Origin: Pseudomonas sp. ANT_J12
GTDB taxonomy: Bacteria > Pseudomonadota > Gammaproteobacteria > Pseudomonadales > Pseudomonadaceae
Direction: 5' to 3'
DNA length: 64,000 bases
NCBI RefSeq assembly: GCF_008370045.1
Contig: NZ_VOBN01000007.1
Span: 206,558-270,557 of the forward strand
The translations under genes were made by a program, and so were the position numbers. The notes beneath the pieces were generated by a model that had not been told where the DNA came from, did no database searches, and was given only the letters and a program-made list of their open reading frames with translations. Below are positions 33,034-41,500 of this stretch, piece by piece. Numbering within the stretch: position 1 is the first letter of the stretch; each line of letters begins with the position of its first letter.

Positions 33034-33872
33034 GAGCGCTCTCCTTGATACAGATCGCGAACCACCGACGGTTCGATTTGCGGTTCAGCATCCAATCGCG
33101 CCAAGCGCTCCAGAAACAACCCGGCCTGCTGGCTACGTTGCTGCTCCGGCAAGCCTTGCTTGAGCAATTCACTGACCTGCAGTTGAATCTGCGCCACATC
33201 ATCGGCCACATAACGATCCACCAAACCACTGGCGAACCGCTGCTCGCCGCCGGTCAGGCTCCAGATGAAAGGACGATCCCGGGAGTCGTATTCCTCAAGC
33301 CCCGCTTCCTGCTCGATCACCTGCGGACCGTTGAGACCAAGCCGCGCTTCCTGAGTCACCAGCAAATAGCTGCACAACCCGGCGGCAATCGACATCCCGC
33401 CAAAGCAACCGACGCTGCCCGCCACCACGCCAACAACAGGCTGGTACTGACGCAAATCGACAATCGCCGCATGGATATCCGCAATCGCTGCCAATCCGAG
33501 ATTGGCCTCCTGCAACCGCACGCCGCCCGTTTCCAGCAGCAACACGGCGCGGGTTGGAATGCCTTTGCGGTTATCTTCGGCGGCGAGTTCCAGCGCACCA
33601 GAAATCTTCGCCCCGCCGACTTCTCCAAGGCTCCCACCCTGAAACGCGCCTTCAATCGCCGCGATCACCACCGGCAAACCGCCGATGCTGCCCTTGGCGA
33701 TCACCACGCCGTCATCGGCTTGCGGCACCACGCCCTGGCGCGACAGCCACGGCGACATGACGCGTTGAAACGGGTCGAGCAATTCGCGGAAGGTGCCGGC
33801 GTCGAGCAAGGTTTTCGCCCGTTGCCGCGCACCGAGTTCGACGAAGCTGTGCTTGCTGAGGAGATCAGTCAT
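33030..33872 (-). CDS. mdcD: Malonate decarboxylase beta subunit
   Basis: Partner of MdcE in the decarboxylation step. 280 residues from the ATG at 33872, which lies inside the end of mdcC (overlap of 8 bases). MTDLLSKHSFVELGARQRAKTLLDAGTFREL opens the protein. The Gly-rich VVAGSVGCFGGMSIAAGLCSYLLVTQEARLGLNGPQVIEQEAG near residues 160-205 is the oxyanion-hole/acyl pocket of the carboxyltransferase fold. Confidence 0.93.
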   Translation of the reverse strand: MTDLLSKHSFVELGARQRAKTLLDAGTFRELLDPFQRVMSPWLSRQGVVPQADDGVVIAKGSIGGLPVVIAAIEGAFQGGSLGEVGGAKISGALELAAEDNRKGIPTRAVLLLETGGVRLQEANLGLAAIADIHAAIVDLRQYQPVVGVVAGSVGCFGGMSIAAGLCSYLLVTQEARLGLNGPQVIEQEAGLEEYDSRDRPFIWSLTGGEQRFASGLVDRYVADDVAQIQLQVSELLKQGLPEQQRSQQAGLFLERLARLDAEPQIEPSVVRDLYQGERS

Positions 33873-34164
33873 GGCCGACCTCCTCAAAGCCTTGCTCCAG
33901 ACGCAAGCGCACCACACCCGGTGTCGCGCCGAAGTCGTGGATATCGATGGCCATGGCGGGCGGCGTCTGACCGTCAAACATCCGCGCAAACAGATGCTGC
34001 CAACGCTGTTCGGCGCCATTGACCGAGGTCTGCACCTGGATGGTCAACTTGCCGGCCACACCCGGTTCGATCAGCACTTCCAGATCGCCCGAGCCAACAC
34101 AGCCCACCAGCGTCCGGCCCCGGGGCGGCTGCCCGGCGGGGAATTCAAAGGATAAGGTTTCCAT
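33865..34164 (-). CDS. mdcC: Malonate decarboxylase acyl-carrier protein (delta subunit)
   Basis: Carries malonyl and acetyl thioesters on a phosphoribosyl-dephospho-CoA arm. 99 residues. The attachment serine is Ser25 in GCVGSGDLEVLIEP, the same position as in Klebsiella MdcC. The start at 34164 shares bases with the mdcB stop (TGATG on the coding strand). Confidence 0.94.
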   Translation of the reverse strand: METLSFEFPAGQPPRGRTLVGCVGSGDLEVLIEPGVAGKLTIQVQTSVNGAEQRWQHLFARMFDGQTPPAMAIDIHDFGATPGVVRLRLEQGFEEVGHD

Positions 34165-35015
34165 CAGAAAGCTCCGGATTCGAGGCGGTCGATGAACAGG
34201 CACGCGGCGAGCAAATCAGCGGCTCCACCCGGCGAGGCGTTCAACGCGATGAGTTGTTCATCCAGTTCATGCAAGCGGCGACGACCACCGAGGCTGGCAC
34301 TGCCGCCCGCGTCGAGCACCGCTTGAGCACCGAGTTGCATGGTTTGCAGGCCCTGTTCGCCGGCGCGGTAAAGCACGCAGGTGTCGGCCAGTCGGGTCAT
34401 GATCGCGAGCAAGGCGTCGAGGCGTGCGTTTTGTTCGCCGTGGCCCAGGGCGCGGCTGCGTTTGAGTTGGGGTAACCCACGTTGCAGGACCGAAGGGAAG
34501 CCGAGTTGCGCTTCTTCACGGGCACCGCGTGCGCCGTAGCGTTGGGCGACTTGGGCGCCGTGGCTTAGCGGGCGTGGCGCGTGACGGTCGTCGAGCAAAG
34601 CCAAACGTGCGGCGCACAGCGTGACGGCGCTGGCGTTGGTGTTTTCAAGGGCGGCGGCAGCGACCAACAGCCCCAGCGCCCAGATCGCCCCACGATGAGT
34701 ATTCACGCCATCGGTGGTGGCGAGCATCGCTTGCTCCCCTTCCCGACCGATCCGTCCGAGGGCTTCGCGCAACGGCAGACCGACGTCGCCAAATTCGATG
34801 GCCACGTCGGCCATTTCCTTGAACGCCGGCCATAACGACAGCGCCGAAGCGTGCATCAAGCCCAGGTGCAAATCGGTGTGCGCTCCGTTGCCGCGACGGT
34901 CCACCAGCGCCGGTTTCGGCGACAGGTCTGCTTCGTCGATCAGCGCGTCCACCGCCAAATCCGCCAGCCGCTCGGCCAGGGTCAGTGTTTTGGGTTGCAG
35001 GTTAAGTGCGTGCAT
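34164..35015 (-). CDS. mdcB: Triphosphoribosyl-dephospho-CoA synthase
   Basis: Makes the precursor of the MdcC prosthetic group from dephospho-CoA and ATP. A CitG/MdcB family protein of 283 residues. SPKPALVDRRGNGAHTDLHLGLMHASALSL near residue 32 is the family signature, with the Asp/His and Arg residues of the ATP site. GGVNTHRGAIWALGLL-type residues (TDGVNTHRGAIW near 105) form the second motif. The ATG follows the mdcA stop with no gap. Confidence 0.93.
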   Translation of the reverse strand: MHALNLQPKTLTLAERLADLAVDALIDEADLSPKPALVDRRGNGAHTDLHLGLMHASALSLWPAFKEMADVAIEFGDVGLPLREALGRIGREGEQAMLATTDGVNTHRGAIWALGLLVAAAALENTNASAVTLCAARLALLDDRHAPRPLSHGAQVAQRYGARGAREEAQLGFPSVLQRGLPQLKRSRALGHGEQNARLDALLAIMTRLADTCVLYRAGEQGLQTMQLGAQAVLDAGGSASLGGRRRLHELDEQLIALNASPGGAADLLAACLFIDRLESGAF

Positions 35016-36686
35016 TTACCAGCTCCTGAACTTGGCGGGCGGGTTGTAGAGGCCACCGGACCACTCCACCAGATCGGCCACGCTTTTGGCCGCAAGCAAT
35101 TCGCGGGTGGCGTCGGTGCGGCGGATGCCGAGGTCTTCGGGCAAGGCGATCAAACCTTCGCGGCGCATGCGGGCGGTGTCTTTCGCGTTGTGGCGCAAGC
35201 CGATCACGGTGACGCCCGCGACCGCCGCGATCATCGCTTGGCGTTCTTCCAGCGAGCGCGCCTTGTACAGGTAGGCGATGCCTTCTTCGGTCAGCAGGTG
35301 GGTGACGTCGTCGCCATAGATCATGATCGGCGCCAACGGCATGCCGCTTTTACGCGCCACTTCCACCGCGTCGAGGGTTTCGACGAAGGTCGGTTTGCCG
35401 CCCTCCTGGAACGTCTCGACCATTTGCACCACGAGTTTTTTGCCGCGCTCGAGCAAGGCTTCCGGCGCATCGTCGTGGCGCATGTCGAGCCAGGCTGGCG
35501 TGCCATGACGCCGACCGCGCGGGTCGTGACCCATGTTCGGCGCGCCACCGAAACCGGCCAAACGTCCGCGAGTTACGGTGGAGGAATGACCGTCGCCATC
35601 GACCTGCAGGGTCGCGCCAATGAACAGGTCCACCGCGTACTGTCCGGCCAGTTGGCAGAACATGCGGTTGGAACGCAACGAGCCGTCGCGCCCGGTGAAG
35701 AACACGTCGGGCCGGGCGGCGATGTAGTTTTCCATCCCCAGTTCAGTGCCGAAGCAATGCACACTCTCGACCCAACCGCTTTCGATGGCCGGGATCAGGG
35801 TTGGGTGCGGATTGAGGGTCCAGTTGCGGCAGATCTTGCCTTTGAGGCCGAGGGATTCGCCGTAGGTCGGCAGGATCAATTCGATGGCGGCGGTGTTGAA
35901 ACCGATGCCGTGGTTCAGGGACTGGACGTTGTGTTTTTCGTAGATCCCGCGAATCGCCATCATCGCCATCAATACGTGCACAGGCTTGATGTGGCGAGGG
36001 TCGCGGGTGAACAGCGGCTCGATGTAGAACGGCTTGTCCGCCACCACCACGAAATCGACCCAGGACGCGGGGATATCAACGCGGGGCAGATCGGTGACGT
36101 CGTCCACCAGTTGATTGACCTGGACGATAACGATGCCATCGCTGAAGGCTGCCGGTTCGATCAATGCCGGGGTGTCTTCGGTGCTCGGCCCGGTGTAGAT
36201 GTTGCCGGCGCGGTCGGCCATGAAACCGGCGGAGAGCACGACGTTGGGGATCAGGTCCACCACCAGTCGTGCGTAGAGTTCGATGTAGGTGTGGATCGCG
36301 CCGATTTCCAGCAGGCCATCTTCCAGCAACTGGCTGATGCGCAGGCTCTGGGTGCCGGCGAAGGAGAAATCGAGCTTGCGGGCGATGCCCCGTTCGAACA
36401 AATCGAGGTGCTCGGAGCGGCCGACGCTGGGCATGATCATGTGCAAATCGTGCAACTTGGCCGGATCAGCCTTGGCCAGGGAGCGCGACAGGAAATCCGC
36501 CTGCTTCTGGTTATTGCCCTCCAGCACCACCCGGTCGCCGGGCAGAATCAACGCCTCCAGCGCTGCGACGATCTTGTCGGTGGGCAACACCACGCCGTCG
36601 GCAAAACCTTTGACCAACTCAAGACGCCGCTGCTTCTCGCTGCGCCGGCGCGTCCATCGCGAGTCGGGGGATATTGTTGTTGTCAT
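35016..36686 (-). CDS. mdcA: Malonate decarboxylase alpha subunit (acetyl-ACP:malonate ACP transferase)
   Basis: First enzyme of the cycle: swaps acetyl for malonyl on the carrier protein, giving acetate. It is a class I CoA-transferase relative of 556 residues. The ATG at 36686 is preceded by gtggagtgg. KGFADGVVLPTDKIVAALEALILPGDRVVLEGNNQKQADFLSRSLA opens the N-terminal domain. GSLRSNRMFCQLAGQYAVDLFIGATLQVDGDGHSS near residue 325 and the C-terminal GFGGAPNMGHDPRGRRHGTP near 372 are typical. It is the promoter-proximal gene; the operon runs mdcABCDEGH-madLM. Confidence 0.95.
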   Translation of the reverse strand: MTTTISPDSRWTRRRSEKQRRLELVKGFADGVVLPTDKIVAALEALILPGDRVVLEGNNQKQADFLSRSLAKADPAKLHDLHMIMPSVGRSEHLDLFERGIARKLDFSFAGTQSLRISQLLEDGLLEIGAIHTYIELYARLVVDLIPNVVLSAGFMADRAGNIYTGPSTEDTPALIEPAAFSDGIVIVQVNQLVDDVTDLPRVDIPASWVDFVVVADKPFYIEPLFTRDPRHIKPVHVLMAMMAIRGIYEKHNVQSLNHGIGFNTAAIELILPTYGESLGLKGKICRNWTLNPHPTLIPAIESGWVESVHCFGTELGMENYIAARPDVFFTGRDGSLRSNRMFCQLAGQYAVDLFIGATLQVDGDGHSSTVTRGRLAGFGGAPNMGHDPRGRRHGTPAWLDMRHDDAPEALLERGKKLVVQMVETFQEGGKPTFVETLDAVEVARKSGMPLAPIMIYGDDVTHLLTEEGIAYLYKARSLEERQAMIAAVAGVTVIGLRHNAKDTARMRREGLIALPEDLGIRRTDATRELLAAKSVADLVEWSGGLYNPPAKFRSW

Positions 36687-36798
36687 GACCACTCCACGGG
36701 TTCGCTGTCGTGGGGCCACCTTAGGAGGGTTGGGGAGTGGGCATCAATCAAGCAGAGCGACGGATCGTTACGGTCAGGGTAATGGTTGGCCGGGCTGA
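36687..36798 (-). promoter_or_regulatory. Upstream region of the mdc operon
   Basis: The mdc promoter and any MdcR sites must lie here. Candidate boxes on the minus strand are ttgatt (36749-36754) and tcctaag near 36722, but the match is weak. No convincing palindrome is seen. Confidence 0.35.
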
Positions 36799-36893
36799 CG
36801 CCTTCGCGGGCAAGCCTCGCTCCTACAAGGTCGCGTCGTACACAACCTCTGCGAACGACACAAACCTGTAGGAGCGAGGCTTGCCCGCGAAGA
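36799..36893. repeat. REP doublet, family A, arms facing outward
   Basis: gccttcgcgggcaagcctcg...ctaca first, then a 39-base centre, then tgtaggagcgaggcttgcccgc. The arm order is opposite to that at 7739, 18061, 27655 and 46541. Confidence 0.9.
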
Positions 36894-36922
36894 GGCCAGA
36901 CCAATCACCGCGATCTTCGATC

Positions 36923-36960
36923 AGTCCCAAAAGAGGACCGATCAGTCCCTTTTTGGGACT
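36923..36960. repeat. Short inverted repeat (agtcccaaaag...)
   Basis: agtcccaaaag and ctttttgggact can pair around gaccgatcagtcc; gatcagtcc is itself repeated within it. It lies between a family A and a family C element and belongs to neither. Confidence 0.6.
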
Positions 36961-36962
36961 TT

Positions 36963-37070
36963 GATCGTTCCCACGCTCTGCGTGGGAATGCCTCAACGGA
37001 CGCTCCGCGTTCGGCTCTTGGGACGCGGAGCGTCCCGGGCTGCATTCCTTTGCTGCGCGTGGGAACGATC
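36963..37070. repeat. Palindromic repeat, family C
   Basis: gatcgttcccacgctctgcg to cgtgggaacgatc; the right part is slightly diverged (attcctttgctgcgcgtggg). Confidence 0.9.
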
Positions 37071-37076
37071 AACTCC

Positions 37077-37209
37077 TGTGGCGAGGGGGCTTGCCCCCGT
37101 TCGGCTGCGCAGCAGTCGTAAAACCATCGCACCCGGTGTGCCTGATACACCTCGGTTGCAGATTTTGGAGCTGCTTCGCAGCCCAACGGGGGCAAGCCCC
37201 CTCGCCACA
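37077..37209 (+). repeat. REP doublet, family B
   Basis: tgtggcgagggggcttgccc to gggcaagccccctcgccaca with the central arms ggctgcgcagcag and gctgcttcgcagcc. Confidence 0.9.
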
Positions 37210-37397
37210 GGGAGTTCGACCGCCGGGGGATTTGTGTTTAAAAGTTGCGGCGCAGGAAGGGTTGGCGGCTACGCGGTCTGACGTCACTGCCTACAGCAAT
37301 GGGGGAACACGCTGACTGGTGGGGTTTTGCGTTGATCTTTATCGTTTGTGTGTCGCTGCCAATTCAGCGACCGGGTCTGGAATCCCGAGGTGTAGAA

Positions 37398-37553
37398 GGC
37401 GCGAAAGCGCCCCTCATGACGTATGCTTGCGCACCTTTAATGTGTGCATTCAGTTATGGCGGCTGTGCGCGGGAGACCTTCGGGTCTACCGGGTTTTCTC
37501 CACCTCGGGTTCCAGCCCGCGTACAGCTGCCACCCCTTCGGCTGGAACCGAGG
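37398..37553 (+). ncRNA. Structured, pseudoknot-capable leader RNA of the DUF6124-type gene
   Basis: Four helices can be read directly. (1) ggcgc-gaaa-gcgcc, a GNRA tetraloop hairpin at 37398-37411. (2) A 16-bp stem with two G-U pairs, 37458-37473 with 37516-37531 (ggcggctgtgcgcggg / cccgcgtacagctgcc). (3) Inside it agacc-ttcg-ggtct at 37474-37487, a UUCG tetraloop. (4) Bases 37503-37517 in the loop of stem 2 pair with 37540-37553 downstream (ggttccagcc / ggctggaacc plus cctc / gagg), which would make an H-type pseudoknot or an alternative fold, sharing only two bases with stem 2. The element ends 33 bases before the coding start. I recall similar leaders before other genes of this small-protein family in fluorescent pseudomonads but cannot check that here. 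Confidence 0.6.
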
Positions 37554-37586
37554 GAGCAGCTGAAACTCATTACTGGAGATTTCACT

Positions 37587-37958
37587 ATGTTCAAAGCTAC
37601 CCCCAACCCCCCAGAATCCGGCACCGATTCCCAACCATCCCTCGATGCCGAAAAGATGAAAGAAGCCGCCGACCGCGCCTTCGCCCATTACTTCCCCCCG
37701 GCGGATGCAAAACCCGCCAAGCGCCGGAAATACCAACTCTTCGCCGTTGCCCCGGGAATCAACGACCCCGAGGCCCTGCTGGCCAACGCTTCCGAAGACT
37801 TGCTGTCCATCAGCGCGATTGCTGCCGATTTGGCGGACGATGTGGAAGGCACGCACCGTTCGGTAGCTTTGGCGATCAGCCGTTTGACCGATGGCGTGCA
37901 ATTGTTGGTGGAGCGGGTGCTGGATCACCATGAGGCGTTGGCCGCAGGCAAGGTTTAG
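37587..37958 (+). CDS. Small DUF6124-type protein of Pseudomonas
   Basis: A 123-residue cytoplasmic protein of unknown function. The ATG at 37587 follows tggagat; upstream in-frame codons belong to the structured leader. The protein opens MFKATPNPPESGTD, then has a helical charged stretch (AEKMKEAADRAFAHYFPP), then APGINDPEALLANASEDLLSISAIAADLADDVEGTHRSVALAISRLTDGVQLLVERVLDHHEAL. There are no membrane segments or signal peptide. Paralogous small genes of this kind are common in fluorescent pseudomonads (DUF6124, related to DUF3077). It sits alone next to repeats. Confidence 0.8.
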   Translation: MFKATPNPPESGTDSQPSLDAEKMKEAADRAFAHYFPPADAKPAKRRKYQLFAVAPGINDPEALLANASEDLLSISAIAADLADDVEGTHRSVALAISRLTDGVQLLVERVLDHHEALAAGKV

Positions 37959-37985
37959 CCGTTGATGTTGTGGTGAATTGACGGC

Positions 37986-38061
37986 CGCCTTCGCGGGCAA
38001 GCCTCGCTCCTACAGGATTTACGTTGCCCCTTGTAGGAGCGAGGCTTGCCCGCGAAGGGGC
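37986..38061. repeat. REP doublet, family A, arms facing outward
   Basis: cgccttcgcgggcaagcctc...ctaca, 17-base centre, then tgtaggagcgaggcttgccc...gaagggg, directly before the chpC stop. Confidence 0.9.
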
Positions 38062-38064
38062 CCG

Positions 38065-38520
38065 TCAGACGAGCCCGGCACTCACCAACAACTCCTCCAG
38101 CGCCAACAAATCCGGCACTTTCGCCACTTGCTCCCCCACCTGCACCGCCGCTTGCTCAAGCGGACACAACGGCACATCCACATAACTCAACTGGCTATCG
38201 AGCTTGTACGAGCGCGGAATCCCCTGCACCAACAGCGCAATGAACTTCAACTCCGGTCGCCCGCCCAGGGCATTGAGGATGACGATGCGCACGCGCTCGC
38301 CGATCACCACTTTGCTGCCACATGCCGACTCAAAACTGAGCAACGGAATCTGCCGATCCCGCCACGTCACCAGCCCCAGGTACCACGGCGGTGTATCGAG
38401 GTCGAACGCCGCCGGTTGGTAGTCGATCAACTCGGCGACGGCGACGTTGGGCAGGATCAAGTTGCGATCCGCCAAGGGCAGCAACAGGCCCGTGAGGTTG
38501 CTGGTGCGATGCTCAAGCAT
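38065..38520 (-). CDS. chpC: CheW-like adaptor ChpC
   Basis: A single CheW domain of 151 residues; links receptors to the ChpA kinase in the type IV pilus chemosensory system. The ATG at 38520 lies 8 bases inside the end of chpA; the longer frame is chpA antisense/shifted. GLLLPLADRNLILPNVAVAELIDYQ opens the domain, and PWYLGLVTWRDRQIPLLSFESACG is the conserved CheW ligand-type strand pair. In P. aeruginosa, chpC follows chpB; here it directly follows chpA. Confidence 0.88.
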   Translation of the reverse strand: MLEHRTSNLTGLLLPLADRNLILPNVAVAELIDYQPAAFDLDTPPWYLGLVTWRDRQIPLLSFESACGSKVVIGERVRIVILNALGGRPELKFIALLVQGIPRSYKLDSQLSYVDVPLCPLEQAAVQVGEQVAKVPDLLALEELLVSAGLV

Positions 38521-41500
38521 GGGTTCTGCTCCACAGGGCGATGCTTTCGAGCAGCACCGATTCCTGGTACGGCTTGCCGAGGTAGTCGTTGACGCCAATG
38601 GCCATGGCGCGGTCGCGGTGTTTTTGGCCAGTGCGGGAGGTGATCATGATGATCGGCAGGTGTTGCAGGCGTTCGTCGGCGCGCACTTGGGTGGCGACTT
38701 CGAAGCCGTCCATGCGCGGCATTTCGATGTCGAGCAGCATCACGTCGGGCATGTGCTCTTCAAGCAGCAACATGGCATCGACCCCGTCCTTGGCGGTGAG
38801 CACGTTCATGCCGTGGCGTTCGAGCAAACGGCTGGTGACCTTGCGCACGGTGACCGAGTCGTCCACCACCAGCACCAGCAACGGCTTGTGCGGCTCGGCT
38901 TCCATTTCCTGAAGCACCGGGCGTTGCGGCACGCGGGCCTGCATGGCGCGGATCGGCGCCAGCAAATCGAGGATCAGCACCACCCGGCCATCCCCCAGAA
39001 TCGTCGCCCCGGACAACCCCTGCACGGCGGCAAATTGCGGGCCGAGGCTTTTGACCACGATCTCCCGCGTACCGGCCATGGAATCCACTTGCACCGCGAT
39101 GTGCCGTTCGTTGCATTGCACCAGCAGCACCGGCAGCGGCAGGCTCTGGCCCAGCAGTTTCGGGCGGGTGCTGGTTTTCAGCAGTTCGCCGAGGTAGCAC
39201 AGTTCGTAGTCCTGCCCGGCGTATTTGTAGGTCGGCGGATCGAGGCGGTAATGGCCTTCGAGTTCGTTGGGCAACACGCGGACGATGCCGTCGATGGTGT
39301 TCAGCGGGATTGCGTATTGGTCATCAAAACACTGCACCATCAGCGCGCGGTTGACCGACACGGTGAACGGCAGGCGAATGCGGAAATGCACGCCCTGCCC
39401 CGGCACAGAGTCGATCACCATGCTGCCGCCCAGTTGCCGCACTTCTTCGTGCACCACGTCCATGCCCACGCCACGCCCGGAAATCTGGGTGATTTTCTCG
39501 GCGGTGGAGAACCCCGGTTGCAGGATGAATTGCAGGACGTCGCGGTCGCTGATGTCGCTGTCCGGCGCGAGCATGCCGCGCTTGATCGCCTTGCTTCGCA
39601 CCGCGTCCAGCGGCACGCCGGCACCGTCGTCGCGGATGTCGAAAATGATGTCGCCGCCCTCTCGCGACAGGTCCAGCGTGATACGACCCTGGGCCGGTTT
39701 GCCCGCCGCGATCCGCGCTTCGGTGGATTCCAGGCCATGGTCCACAGCGTTGCGCAGCATGTGTTCCAGCGGCGCGGCCATGCGTTCCAGCACGTTGCGA
39801 TCCATCTCGCCTTCGGCGTTACCGACGACGAATTCCACGTCCTTGCCCAGTTCGCTGGAGACCTGACGCACGATGCGTTTCAAGCGCGGCAGCATTCGTT
39901 CGAACGGCACCATGCGCGTGCGCATCAGGCCTTCCTGCAATTCGGTGTTGATGCGGCCCTGCTGTTGCAGCAGGTTGTCCGCGTCCTGATTGGTCCGGTC
40001 GAGGGTTTCCTTGAGGTCGAGCAAGTCGGAGGCGGATTCGAACAAAGCGCGGGACAGTTGCTGCAACTGCGAATGGCGGTCCATTTCCAGCGGGTCGAAT
40101 TCTTCGTAGCCCAGGCGTTCGGCTTCGACTTGCTGACGGCTGAGAATCCGCCCTTGGGTTTCGGTGTCGAGGCGCCGCAACTGATCGCGCATCCGCTCAA
40201 TGGTGGTTTCCATCTCGCTCAGGGCCACGCGGGCGTCGTTGACCTGCTGCTCGATACGGCCACGGAAGATCGAAGTTTCCCCGGCGAGGTTGACCAGATC
40301 GTCCAGCAACTCGGCCGAAACCTTGACCATGTCTGCGCCGGCCTCGGGCGTCGGCACTTCCGGTTTAGCCACAACAGGCGCGACTACCGGGGCTTCAGGA
40401 ACGGCCGGATGACTGAAATTCTTGATCGCATCAATCAACCGGTCCGCTGGCGGACAAGGTTGCCCGGCGCGGGTGGCATCGAGCATCTGCGCCAAGCGAT
40501 CGTGGCTGCTTTGCAACAGTGTGAACAGCGGCGCCGTCGGTTGCAGCACCCCGGCGGACAAGCCTTCGTAAAGGAATTCCAGCTCATGGGCGAGGTCGCC
40601 AATCGGGGCGATTTCCACCATCCGCGCGCCGCCCTTGAGGGTGTGCAAATCCCGCAGCAGGGTTTCCACTTCCTGGCGATTCGACGGCTCGGCCTGCCAG
40701 CGCACCAGCGCCGCGCCGGAGTTTTCGATGATGTCGAAACCTTCTTCGAGGAAGATCTCCAGCAGCTCCGGGTCATGGCCGGGGGAATCATGTTCGTGGG
40801 TCGGCTCGACAGCTTCTGGCGTGCTGGCGTGGCTTTGGCGGAACTGGCGAATCGCTTCGATCTGCTCGCTCGGATCACCCAAGGCTTTCTGCTGCTGCAA
40901 CTGTTCCAGCAGCACCGCCAAGCGGTCATGACTGGTTTGCAGCAACCGCGCCAGCGCTTCGCTGTGGCTGTAACGGCGGTCAACCAAGCCTTCGTAAAGA
41001 TTCTCCAGCTCATGGGCCAGGTCGCCGACTTCTTCAACCTCGGCCATGCGCGCGCCGCCCTTGAGGGTGTGCAAATCCCGCTGCAACGACGACAACGGTG
41101 CGGCGTTATCCGGGTCGTTCAACCAGCGCTGCAAGGCCTGGCCGGCGCTTTCGAGGATATCCACCGCTTCTTCAAGGAAGATCGAAACGATCTCGTCGTC
41201 GTGTTCAAGTTGCGTCGCGGTTTTCGACAGCTCAGCGGTGGCAGTGCCCAGTTCGCGAATGCTCAGGCTACGACTGCCATCGCTGCGAATCAGGCCCGTG
41301 GCCGACGGATCGAGGCTGGTGTCGAGCAAATCGCGCAAGGCCCGGACCCGTTCCGGTTGCGGGCTGACTTCCTGGCCGGCGGCCAGTTCGTCGAGCATGT
41401 TGATCAGCGCTTCGTGGGCACTTTGCGCTTCATGAAAAAACTCGTCGCTGACCGCCAGGCTGCTTTCTTCCACCGCGCCATACAGGTCGAGCAAGGCTTC

